Source of the DNA: Sulfurospirillum arcachonense
GTDB taxonomy: Bacteria > Campylobacterota > Campylobacteria > Campylobacterales > Sulfurospirillaceae
Direction: 5' to 3'
Assembly (NCBI GenBank): GCA_015662785.1
Contig: DQTM01000064.1
Location: forward strand, 1-5,984
DNA: 5,984 nt
The notes under the pieces were generated by a model, which made no database searches, had not been told where the DNA came from, and was given only the letters and a program-made list of their open reading frames with translations. How positions within the stretch are numbered: position 1 is the stretch's first letter; the number at the start of each line of letters is the position of its first letter. Of the stretch, positions 1 to 5,885 are shown one piece after another. Made by a program: the position numbers and the translations under genes.

Positions 1-44
1 AAGATGTAACTACTGAAGATGATAGTAGTCTGATAGAAGAGTAG
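1..44 (+). CDS. gyrA: C-terminal end of upstream gene, probably DNA gyrase subunit A (partial)
   Basis: An open frame enters from the left edge and ends at TAG 42-44, encoding the acidic tail DVTTEDDSSLIEE. These thirteen residues carry no diagnostic motif. The gyrA name rests on the acidic, low-complexity C-terminus expected of GyrA and on gene order: in Campylobacter jejuni gyrA lies directly before flgP-flgQ-flgR-asd, the order found here. The reading frame is seen; the identity is inferred. Confidence 0.5.
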   Translation, partial: DVTTEDDSSLIEE

Positions 45-51
45 GCTTGTA

Positions 52-80
52 TGGTAGTTCCATTTTAAGGTGGAACACCA
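52..80 (+). terminator. Hairpin between the upstream gene and flgP, possible weak terminator or attenuator
   Basis: TGGT (52-55), a bulged A, and GTTCCA (57-62) pair with TGGAAC (71-76) and ACCA (77-80). This gives a 10-bp stem with an 8-base loop, followed by the T-rich stretch TTTGCTTTAGTTTT. It lies 8 bases after the upstream stop codon, where a terminator is expected. The T-run is interrupted, so termination may be partial. Its 3' arm also supplies the -24 element of the adjacent sigma-54 promoter. Confidence 0.4.
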
Positions 81-86
81 TTTGCT
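71..86 (+). promoter_or_regulatory. Sigma-54 (RpoN) promoter upstream of flgP
   Basis: TGGAAC-N5-TTGCT matches the -24/-12 consensus TGGCAC-N5-TTGCW with one difference. The invariant GG (72-73) and GC (84-85) have the required 12-base offset. The predicted start of transcription is about 97, some 22 bases before the flgP ATG at 119. Campylobacterota use sigma-54 for many rod, hook and basal-body genes, activated by FlgR, which is encoded three genes downstream. This suggests feedback control of the operon. It is a sequence match only. Confidence 0.65.
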
Positions 87-118
87 TTAGTTTTAGTAAA
101 TTGACAAAAAGATATGTT

Positions 119-631
119 ATGGACAAATGGATTATTACCCTCTTCGTGGGAATGGGCATGTTGTTACTGTTTTCTGGATGTACAACAAAACCAGAAACAG
201 ATGCACAAATGAAAGCTAAACAAGAGCCAACGGTTATTGTTCAAAAGGTTGATAGAGAAGATATAAAGAGGATTCTTCAAGAAGAGAAGTTTATATATCT
301 GAAAAACAACCCAGATAGAGTATTTGCAGTAAATGGAGAAGGAATTGCTCCTCAGAACACTGTTTCACCTGCACAAGCTATGGCTTTAGCAAAGAGAGCT
401 GCTGTTGCAGATGCATATCGTCAAATGACTGAGAAGCTTTATGGCGTTCAAATTAATGCAAAAGATACTATAAAGAATGCAGCACTTTATGACTCAAGAA
501 TAGTTTCTCAAGTAAATGGTCTTGTAAAAGATGCTAGTATAACTGAGCATACTTTTAAAGATGGTCTATTTGTAGTAAGAATGGAACTTAAGATGAATGG
601 TGCTAGGTGGCAAGAAATTTTTGCTTACTAA
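119..631 (+). CDS. flgP: FlgP-like LPP20-family outer-membrane lipoprotein of the flagellar basal disk
   Basis: The product is 170 residues. The N-terminus is a type II signal peptide: a Lys at position 3, a hydrophobic core, then the lipobox LFSGC with lipidated Cys21, so the mature protein is a lipoprotein. Threonines after the Cys contain no inner-membrane retention signal. A linker leads to an LPP20-like domain at about residues 60-168. In C. jejuni FlgP builds the large basal disk beneath the outer membrane around the flagellar motor and is needed for motility. ATG 119 was chosen because it places the signal peptide at the N-terminus and lies after the predicted sigma-54 start; an in-frame TTG at 47 would put 24 unlikely residues before it and precede that promoter. 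No strong ribosome site is visible. Identity rests on the lipoprotein domain, the near-identical length to C. jejuni FlgP (about 171 residues) and the order flgP-flgQ-flgR-asd. Confidence 0.85.
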   Translation: MDKWIITLFVGMGMLLLFSGCTTKPETDAQMKAKQEPTVIVQKVDREDIKRILQEEKFIYLKNNPDRVFAVNGEGIAPQNTVSPAQAMALAKRAAVADAYRQMTEKLYGVQINAKDTIKNAALYDSRIVSQVNGLVKDASITEHTFKDGLFVVRMELKMNGARWQEIFAY

Positions 632-998
632 TCATCTTTACATGTAGCCTTTTTGCAAATGAAAACTTTTGGTTTTCATATAAGACGGCTATTGATAATA
701 AAGTAATAGTATATGAGGAGAGAAACATTTCTCCTCAAATGCAAAGTGTTGATATAAAAGAGTATAAACATTTATGTCAACTAAATATCAAAAAAAACAG
801 TATCAATCAACAGAACATTTTTTAAATGAAAACTTTGATAAGGTGCTTGAATGCTTCTACTCCATGAGTACAAAAGTAGTAAATCACACACTCATAGAGA
901 CAAAAGGTGTGATAGAAAGAACAGTTCTCACTATAATCCCCACAAAATTCATAGTAGATTTTAAAGACGATTTTGCTAACATAAAAACTATAAAATAA
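607..998 (+). pseudogene. flgQ: FlgQ-like secreted motility protein, reading frame broken by a frameshift
   Basis: Two overlapping frames form one protein. The first begins at GTG 607, inside the last codons of flgP. It encodes a short signal peptide (core LLIIFTCSLFA, likely cut before NENF) and runs to TAA 823-825. The second continues in the -1 frame to TAA 996-998 and reads sensibly from about 798 (QYQSTEHFLNENFDKVLECF). Joining them at the eight-A run 790-797 gives about 130 residues with one signal peptide and one soluble domain. Neither half looks complete: the first ends in an Asn/Gln-rich tail, and the second has no signal and no ribosome site before its ATG 774. Position between flgP and flgR matches C. 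jejuni flgQ, a motility gene reported to support FlgP stability. The break may be a true mutation, a phase-variable tract, recoding, or a homopolymer sequencing error. GTG 607 is the only plausible start, since TAG at 604-606 precedes it. Confidence 0.7.
790..798 (+). other. Eight-A run with A AAA AAC slippery heptamer at the flgQ frameshift
   Basis: Eight A residues (790-797) are followed by C. In the upstream flgQ frame the codons AAA (793) and AAC (796), preceded by A792, form the heptamer A AAA AAC, which fits the X XXY YYZ rule for -1 tandem slippage. Adding one A, or a -1 slip here, joins the two flgQ halves. I see no internal Shine-Dalgarno or obvious strong hairpin that would mark programmed frameshifting. 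Confidence 0.6.
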
Positions 999-1012
999 AT
1001 AGGTCAGTTTTA

Positions 1013-2314
1013 ATGAATATAGCTATAGTCGAAGACGATATAAATATGAGAAAATCTCTTGAATTTGCTTTAGCAGAGTACTCAGAGTTTTCCGTACAAA
1101 CATATAAAAGTGCCATAGATGCACTCAAAAAAATAGACAGCAGTGTTGATTTGATAGTAACAGACATAAATATGCCTATGATGGACGGAATAGAGTTCAT
1201 AAAAGAGCTTGATGGTCGTTATGACATCATAGTTATCACTGGAAATGCTACACTTAACCGTGCTATTGAGTCAGTACGACTTGGGGTAAAAGACTTTTTG
1301 ACAAAACCTTTTGAAGTTGATACTTTGGTTGATGCTATAAAAAGACAAGTCAAGATAAGCAAAAAAATAAAAACAACTTCAAAAAACCAAATCAAAAAAG
1401 CTGATGGAGATTTTATAGCAACTTCGCCAGCATTAGAAAAAGTTTTGAAACTCTCAAAAAAGGCAGCAAGAACTGATGCTTCAGTTTTACTGATGGGCGA
1501 AAGTGGAGTAGGAAAAGAGTTATTTGCAAACTTTGTTCATAAAAATTCTCCAAGGCTCAAAGGTAAATTTGTAGCCATAAATATGGCAGCAATCCCTGAA
1601 AACCTTTTAGAGAGTGAGCTTTTTGGATATGAAAAAGGTGCATTTACAGATGCAACTACTTCAAAAAAAGGACATTTTGAAATAGCTCATGGTGGAACAC
1701 TGTTCTTAGATGAGATTGCAGATATGCCAATAAACTTGCAAGCAAAACTTTTAAGAGTTCTTCAAGAGAGAGTTATAACTCGCGTAGGTGGAACAAAAGA
1801 GATAGAAATAGATGTTCGTATAGTCTCCGCGACGAATGCAAACATACATGAGTCAATAGAAAAAGGCGAGTTTAGAGAAGACTTGTATTATCGTTTAAAT
1901 ACTATTCCTGTTCATATTCCTCCTTTAAGAGAGCGAAGAGAAGAGATAGAACCAATTGCAAATCATATTTTGAAAGATGTTTGTAAGAAGTATGAACTTG
2001 ATGAGTTAGAGTTTTCAAATGAGGCATTAAATGAGCTAAATAGCTATAAATGGCCAGGAAATATAAGAGAATTGATTTCGGTCGTTGAAAGAGCGGCGAT
2101 TTTAAGCGATAATAACGTTATTAGTTTAGATGATCTCTTTTTAGATAGTCGAAATACAAATAAAACCAAGAGTATAGACAGTATGGAAAAAGAGTTGATA
2201 AAAGAGGTACTTCAAAGTGTACAAAGTGACAAAGTTGAAGCAGCAAAAATTTTGGGCATGAGTAAAACAGTGTTGAACAAAAAAATAGAAAAATATAATA
2301 TAGAGGTAATGTAA
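1013..2314 (+). CDS. flgR: FlgR, NtrC-family sigma-54-dependent flagellar response regulator
   Basis: The 433-residue product has the three domains of a sigma-54 activator. The receiver (about 1-115) has the acidic pocket E7/D8/D9, phospho-acceptor D51, T76 and K98. The AAA+ domain (about 133-375) has Walker A GESGVGKE (162-169), the sigma-54 contact loop GAFTDA (209-214) in place of canonical GAFTGA, Walker B FLDE (231-234), an arginine-finger segment REDLYYRLN (288-296) and sensor 2 WPGNIRE (347-353). A Fis-type helix-turn-helix (406-428) closes the protein, unlike Helicobacter pylori FlgR, which lacks this domain. In this phylum FlgR is phosphorylated by FlgS after assembly of the export apparatus and switches on rod and hook genes. 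The start has AGGT 9 bases upstream. Runs of seven A at 1361-1367, 1663-1669 and 2279-2285 are possible slippage sites; phase variation of flgR through A/T tracts is known in C. jejuni. The last base of the stop is the first base of asd. Confidence 0.93.
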   Translation: MNIAIVEDDINMRKSLEFALAEYSEFSVQTYKSAIDALKKIDSSVDLIVTDINMPMMDGIEFIKELDGRYDIIVITGNATLNRAIESVRLGVKDFLTKPFEVDTLVDAIKRQVKISKKIKTTSKNQIKKADGDFIATSPALEKVLKLSKKAARTDASVLLMGESGVGKELFANFVHKNSPRLKGKFVAINMAAIPENLLESELFGYEKGAFTDATTSKKGHFEIAHGGTLFLDEIADMPINLQAKLLRVLQERVITRVGGTKEIEIDVRIVSATNANIHESIEKGEFREDLYYRLNTIPVHIPPLRERREEIEPIANHILKDVCKKYELDELEFSNEALNELNSYKWPGNIRELISVVERAAILSDNNVISLDDLFLDSRNTNKTKSIDSMEKELIKEVLQSVQSDKVEAAKILGMSKTVLNKKIEKYNIEVM

Positions 2315-3339
2315 TGAGAAAGTATAACGTAGCAATAGTAGGGGCAACAGGAGCAGTAGGTGAAGAGTTATTTAGAGTTTTAGAAGAGTTGGATTTTCCA
2401 ATCAACAACCTAGTTCCACTCGCATCAAGCAGAAGTGCTGGGGTAGAGATAGAGTATAGAAACAAGTACTATAAAGTTTTAGAGTTGACAGAAAACATCT
2501 TTGAAGAGAAAGATGTAGAGATTGCATTTTTTAGTGCTGGAGGTTCTATCTCAGCTCACTATGCAAAGTTTGCAGCAGAAGCTGGAGCAGTTGTGATTGA
2601 TAATACAAGTCATTTTAGAATGGAAGCTGATGTTCCTTTGATAGTTCCTGAGTGTAATCCAGATGCCATAAGTGATTGGAAAAACAGAGGAATCATAGCA
2701 AATCCAAACTGTTCAACTATACAGATGGTGCAAGTTCTAAAGCCACTTGATGATGCTTTTGATATTACAAGAGTAGATGTTAGCACATATCAAGCAGTAA
2801 GTGGAGCAGGAAAAGCAGGTATGGAAGAGTTAGTAGCTCAAATGCAAGACTTTTTTGCTTTTAAACTTGGCACAAATGAATCAAAAATATTCCAACACCA
2901 AATAGCACTAAATGTTATTCCTCATATAGATGTTTTCATGGAAAATGATTACACTAAAGAAGAGATGAAAATGGTAAACGAGACTCAAAAGATACTTGGT
3001 AAAAACATTGAAGTAAGTGCAACTTGTGTTAGAGTTCCAGTTATCAGAAGTCATAGTGAGTCTATAACTATCCATTTTGAAAATGCTGTTAGTGCAGAAA
3101 AAGCAGTTCAAGCATTAAAAGATGCTCCAAATGTTACAGTGATGGATGATCCAGCTAAAAACGAGTACCCAATGCCAATAACTGCGAGTGATACAGACGA
3201 GACTTTTGTAGGACGTATCAGAAAAGATATAAATAGAGATAATGTTCTTCATCTTTGGTGTGTAGCAGATCAGCTTAGAGTTGGAGCTGCAACAAACTCT
3301 GTTCGTATTGCACAAAAGTGGATTGAGATGGAAGGATAA
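2314..3339 (+). CDS. asd: Aspartate-semialdehyde dehydrogenase
   Basis: The enzyme reduces aspartyl phosphate with NADPH to aspartate semialdehyde in the cytoplasm, the branch point to diaminopimelate/lysine, threonine and methionine. The 341 residues match the usual family length. The N-terminal nucleotide-binding loop GATGAVG is at 10-16. The catalytic cysteine is C133 in NPNCST. R245 and H247 in IRSHSE are the expected substrate-binding arginine and catalytic histidine. The C-terminal segment DQLRVGAATN is typical of the family. ATG 2314 overlaps the flgR stop by one base, and its ribosome site AGAGG (2302-2306) lies inside flgR, so the two are probably translationally coupled. asd follows flgR in C. 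jejuni as well. Confidence 0.96.
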   Translation: MRKYNVAIVGATGAVGEELFRVLEELDFPINNLVPLASSRSAGVEIEYRNKYYKVLELTENIFEEKDVEIAFFSAGGSISAHYAKFAAEAGAVVIDNTSHFRMEADVPLIVPECNPDAISDWKNRGIIANPNCSTIQMVQVLKPLDDAFDITRVDVSTYQAVSGAGKAGMEELVAQMQDFFAFKLGTNESKIFQHQIALNVIPHIDVFMENDYTKEEMKMVNETQKILGKNIEVSATCVRVPVIRSHSESITIHFENAVSAEKAVQALKDAPNVTVMDDPAKNEYPMPITASDTDETFVGRIRKDINRDNVLHLWCVADQLRVGAATNSVRIAQKWIEMEG

Positions 3340-3341
3340 TT

Positions 3342-4370
3342 ATGAGTCAAATTTTTGTAGATGCATGTTTTGGTAAAGAGACAACGCACACACCAGTGTG
3401 GATGATGAGACAAGCTGGACGTTATCTTCCAGAATATATGAAAGTAAGAGCTGAGGCAGGTGACTTTTTAGCTCTTTGTCATGACCCTGAAAAAGCTTGT
3501 GAAGTAACTCTTCAACCTATGGATATTCTTGGTGTTGACGCGGCGATTCTTTTTAGTGATATTTTAGTTGTTCCTATGGAAATGGGAATGGAGTTAAAGT
3601 TTGTAAAAGGAGAAGGTCCACTTTTCCCAAAACCAATCAAAACTATGGAAGATTTAGATGCACTTTGTGTTGAAGAAGCTGCTGAAAAACTAGAGTATGT
3701 TTATGAGACTATACGTCTTATCCGTGGTAAACTAGCAGCCGATAAAGCTCTTATAGGTTTTTGTGGTGCTCCTTGGACACTTGCAACTTATATGATAGAA
3801 GGACAAGGTACTAAGACTTATGCGATAGTAAAAAAACTTCTCTATTCTCAACCAGAATTCATGCATGCACTTTTGAAAAAAGTTACAGAAGTTATCAAGA
3901 TTTATATGTCAAAGCAGATAGAGAGTGGAGTTGACGCTGTTATGGTTTTTGATTCTTGGGCAGCGGCCCTTGAAGAAGATGCGTATTTTGAATTTAGTTG
4001 GAATTATATGAAAGAGATAGCAAGTCATTTAAAAGCAAAATATCCTCACATCCCTATCATCATGTTTCCTAAGGGAATTAGTGGTTACTTAGACAGAATC
4101 GATGGTGATTTTGATGTATTTGGTGTTGATTGGTCAACTCCTTTAGAATTGGCAAAAGAGAAGTTAGGTGATAAGTATGTTCTTCAAGGAAACATGGAAC
4201 CAACAAGACTATATAGTCAAAAAGCTATAAAAGAAGGCATTGAGAAGATAGTAAAAACTATGGACAACAAACGTCATATTTTTAACCTAGGACATGGAAT
4301 ACTTCCTGATATTCCAGTAGAAAATGCAAAATACTTCATAAAAGAAGTACAGTCACAAACTAAAAGATAG
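3342..4370 (+). CDS. hemE: Uroporphyrinogen III decarboxylase
   Basis: HemE removes four acetate carboxyl groups from uroporphyrinogen III to give coproporphyrinogen III in haem synthesis, without a cofactor. The 342 residues are full length for the family. Signature 1, PVWMMRQAGRYLPEY (18-32), contains the substrate-binding arginines R23 and R27. The catalytic aspartate is D73 in FSDIL. GFCGAPWTLATYMIEG matches signature 2, and H318 in NLGHGI is the conserved C-terminal histidine. The start lies 2 bases after the asd stop with ribosome site AAGGA (3332-3336) inside the end of asd, so it is probably co-transcribed with asd. No operator specific to haem control is visible. Confidence 0.96.
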   Translation: MSQIFVDACFGKETTHTPVWMMRQAGRYLPEYMKVRAEAGDFLALCHDPEKACEVTLQPMDILGVDAAILFSDILVVPMEMGMELKFVKGEGPLFPKPIKTMEDLDALCVEEAAEKLEYVYETIRLIRGKLAADKALIGFCGAPWTLATYMIEGQGTKTYAIVKKLLYSQPEFMHALLKKVTEVIKIYMSKQIESGVDAVMVFDSWAAALEEDAYFEFSWNYMKEIASHLKAKYPHIPIIMFPKGISGYLDRIDGDFDVFGVDWSTPLELAKEKLGDKYVLQGNMEPTRLYSQKAIKEGIEKIVKTMDNKRHIFNLGHGILPDIPVENAKYFIKEVQSQTKR

Positions 4371-4372
4371 TT

Positions 4373-5284
4373 ATGAGTAAAGTAGTATTTGGACCAATCA
4401 CATCAAGGAGGTTTGGACAATCCCTTGGTATAGATTTGAGTCCAGATACTAAACAGTGTAACTTCGATTGTATTTACTGTGAGCTAAAAGGTGCAAAACC
4501 GGTAGATACCATACAAAACCCTCCCTCTGTTAAAGAAGTTATAACAAGTGTTAAAGAAGCACTTAAAAAGCACAAAGATATAGATGTCATAACTCTAACA
4601 GCAAATGGTGAACCAACTCTTTACCCATATATGGAAGAGTTAGTTCAAGAGCTACATGCTATTAAAAACAATTCAAAACTACTCATACTCTCAAACGGTG
4701 CAACTGTTACATGTAAAGAAGTTAGAGATGTTTTAAAAGAGATAGATATAGTAAAACTTTCACTTGACTGTGTGAGTGAAAAGTGTTTTAAAAAGATAGA
4801 TAGACCCATAAAAGGTCTACATGTAGAAGATATCATAGAGGGTATAAAAGAGTTTAGAAAGATATATGATAAAGAGCTTGTTTTAGAAGTTTTAGTAGTA
4901 GAAGGCATAAACGATAAAGAGAGTGAATTTGAAGCTCTTAGAGATGTCTTAAAAGAGATAAAGCCAGATAGAATAGACATAAGCACAGTTGATAGACCAC
5001 CAGCTTATGATGTCAAAAGTGTAAGTATATCAAGACTTAAAGAGTTAGCAAGCATATTAAGCTCATTACCTATTAGTTTAGCCTATAAGCGTGACTACAG
5101 TGAAGAGAAACGTGATTTCACAAAAGATGAAATTCTTAATATGATAGACAAAAGACCACAAAGCTTTGAAGACGTAAATATTAGCTTTTCAAAGACGAGT
5201 ATAGACCATATAGATAGACTAGTTGAAGATGGTATTTTGTACGTGAAAGACGTAGCTGGTGTTAAATTTTACAAACTTTCATGA
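4373..5284 (+). CDS. Radical SAM protein of unknown substrate (COG0731-like)
   Basis: The 303-residue product carries the radical SAM cluster motif CNFDCIYC, with C29, C33 and C36 as ligands of the [4Fe-4S] cluster. The N-terminal FGPITSRRFGQSLGIDLSP is typical of a family related to archaeal/eukaryotic wybutosine enzymes. NGEPTLYP (78-85) is the GEP motif that positions SAM. The core barrel runs to about residue 230; the charged C-terminal 70 residues (FTKDEILNMIDKRPQSFEDV... to the end) look like a small winged-helix domain. There is no signal peptide. It starts 2 bases after hemE. Bacterial members lack an assigned reaction, and bacteria do not make wybutosine, so that name should not be transferred. 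The pairing with hemE also occurs in C. jejuni, which may hint at a tetrapyrrole or tRNA role, but this is inference. Confidence 0.88.
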   Translation: MSKVVFGPITSRRFGQSLGIDLSPDTKQCNFDCIYCELKGAKPVDTIQNPPSVKEVITSVKEALKKHKDIDVITLTANGEPTLYPYMEELVQELHAIKNNSKLLILSNGATVTCKEVRDVLKEIDIVKLSLDCVSEKCFKKIDRPIKGLHVEDIIEGIKEFRKIYDKELVLEVLVVEGINDKESEFEALRDVLKEIKPDRIDISTVDRPPAYDVKSVSISRLKELASILSSLPISLAYKRDYSEEKRDFTKDEILNMIDKRPQSFEDVNISFSKTSIDHIDRLVEDGILYVKDVAGVKFYKLS

Positions 5285-5299
5285 TTTGTAAAAAAAACC

Positions 5300-5328
5300 T
5301 TGACATTAAGACCTTTTTTCACTATAAT
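5300..5328 (+). promoter_or_regulatory. Sigma-70 promoter of the tRNA-Asn gene
   Basis: A perfect -35 TTGACA (5300-5305) and a perfect -10 TATAAT (5323-5328) are separated by exactly 17 bases. The predicted start is about 5335, some 14 bases before the tRNA. A full consensus promoter is expected for stable RNA and is unusual for mRNA genes in this phylum, where -35 boxes are usually poorly conserved. The spacer includes a run of six T. Confidence 0.88.
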
Positions 5329-5348
5329 TTCGTCCTTGTTAAACGTGT

Positions 5349-5423
<75 letters not shown>

Positions 5424-5491
5424 TACTAAACCCCTATATATCGACCTTTAAATCACTTTTTAATAAAACAGAAAATACAATGATTTTTATT

Positions 5492-5510
5492 TTGGTAACG
5501 TATTGGTAAC
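5492..5510. repeat. Tandem TTGGTAAC direct repeats near the tRNA 3' end
   Basis: TTGGTAAC occurs at 5492-5499 and again at 5503-5510, an 11-base period (one helical turn) with GTA between. An inverted copy of the core, TTACCAA, lies at 5598-5604. Paired short repeats about 70 bases beyond a tRNA 3' end resemble the arm-type sites that tyrosine integrases bind, but no integrase gene is in the window. Confidence 0.4.
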
Positions 5511-5642
5511 AATGTTTTCGTTTTTAGTAACTTTTTGCCTATTTTATTCTATGCCTTACATTTAGTAGTTTTAAAAAAATTGAACTTTTTTAACTTTTTA
5601 CCAATGACAATTTAAGAAAAAAAATAAAATTTTACAAAATTG

Positions 5643-5707
5643 TTGCCTCAAGTATATTCAACTTAACTCATATTTATTCAAGTAAGCTCAAATAATCTCT
5701 CAGGCAA
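5643..5707. repeat. Degenerate 20-bp repeats bounded by TTGCCT/AGGCAA
   Basis: Two adjacent 20-base units starting CTCA (5648 region and 20 bases on) share about 14 of 20 positions, with TATTCAA in common, and a weak third unit follows. The block is flanked by inverted TTGCCT (5643-5648) and AGGCAA (5702-5707). Function unknown; the degeneracy means it could be chance in A/T-rich DNA. Confidence 0.3.
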
Positions 5708-5724
5708 AAAAAATCATATTCATC

Positions 5725-5730
5725 TATAAT
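5725..5730 (+). promoter_or_regulatory. -10 box for the putative structured RNA
   Basis: TATAAT is a perfect -10 hexamer lying so that transcription would start at about 5737-5741, exactly at the first paired base of the RNA fold. No TTGACA-like -35 is present at the correct spacing, which is common in Campylobacterota, where sigma-70 promoters often lack one. Confidence 0.45.
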
Positions 5731-5737
5731 TATCTTA

Positions 5738-5883
5738 CTGAAATTATTCAATGGGATACCAAGTGCAACACACTCCCTAGGTTCTAAATCTACGTGTTAG
5801 GAAGTCTTTTTGGCTTCCCATTGAGTAATTTACTAGAGGCATTTGGTATCTGTCTCTAACTCTCTTTTGTTGTATTGTTTTTT
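5738..5883 (+). ncRNA. Putative structured non-coding RNA with pseudoknot, class unknown
   Basis: Nearly every base of 5741-5858 fits one fold. P1: 5741-5753 with 5819-5831 (the match extends to 16 bp). P2: AACAC 5767-5771 with GTGTT 5794-5798, an internal loop, then TAGGTT/AATCTA (5778-5783, 5787-5792) with loop CTA. P3: GGAAGTC/GGCTTCC (5800-5806, 5812-5818) with loop TTTTT. P4: TAGAGGCA/TGTCTCTA (5834-5841, 5851-5858) with 9-base loop TTTGGTATC. That whole loop pairs with GATACCAAG (5755-5763) just inside P1, making a pseudoknot. All non-Watson-Crick pairs (5747-5825, 5763-5842, 5781-5789, 5805-5813, 5839-5853) are G-U in + strand RNA but would be A-C clashes on the other strand. A TATAAT lies just upstream and a U-rich tract ends in six T at 5878-5883. 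I do not recognise the class; the exact ends are guesses. Confidence 0.5.
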
Positions 5884-5885
5884 AA

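Larger units (their letters stand above)
5424..5724. other. AT-rich non-coding stretch after tRNA-Asn
   Basis: No open frame here has a start, a ribosome site and protein-like composition. The stretch is very A/T rich. It holds the paired TTGGTAAC repeats and the degenerate 20-bp repeats listed separately, and an all-A/T hairpin TTAAAAAA/TTTTTTAA (5571-5578, 5586-5593, 7-base loop). No strong GC-stemmed terminator for the tRNA is visible. Confidence 0.6.

Noticed and set aside
608..625. Sigma-54-like TGGCAA...TTGCTT at the flgP/flgQ junction
   Set aside because: The GG (609-610) and GC (623-624) are 14 bases apart instead of 12, a spacing sigma-54 does not tolerate.
774..998. Separate 74-residue gene starting at ATG 774
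   Set aside because: It has no ribosome site and no signal peptide, and its sequence continues flgQ naturally in the -1 frame; treated as the second half of flgQ.
988..1200. Minus-strand open frame opposite flgR
   Set aside because: It lies fully opposite the FlgR receiver domain, has no start context and no protein-family features.
2121..2465. Minus-strand open frames opposite the flgR/asd junction
   Set aside because: They are antisense to two well-supported genes, and their composition is what reverse-reading A-rich coding DNA gives.
4645..4986. Minus-strand 113-residue open frame opposite the radical SAM gene
   Set aside because: Ser/Thr/Leu-rich shadow of Lys/Glu-rich coding DNA; no start signals.
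5290..5319. A-run/CTT...AAG/T-run as a terminator for the radical SAM gene
   Set aside because: The CC bases face CC, so the stem is broken into A-T and 3-bp pieces, and the DNA is better explained as the tRNA promoter.
5778..5792. GGTTCTAAATC as a tRNA T-arm and a degraded tRNA
   Set aside because: The flanking bases do not form a 5-bp T stem and no other cloverleaf parts align; it fits as the tip of P2 of the putative RNA.
5741..5858. Retron msr/msd, CRISPR repeat, or signal recognition particle RNA
   Set aside because: The 59 bases between the outer arms are too short for msr plus msd and no reverse transcriptase is seen; there are no regular repeat-spacer units; and the SRP GGAAG/AGCAGCC core is absent.
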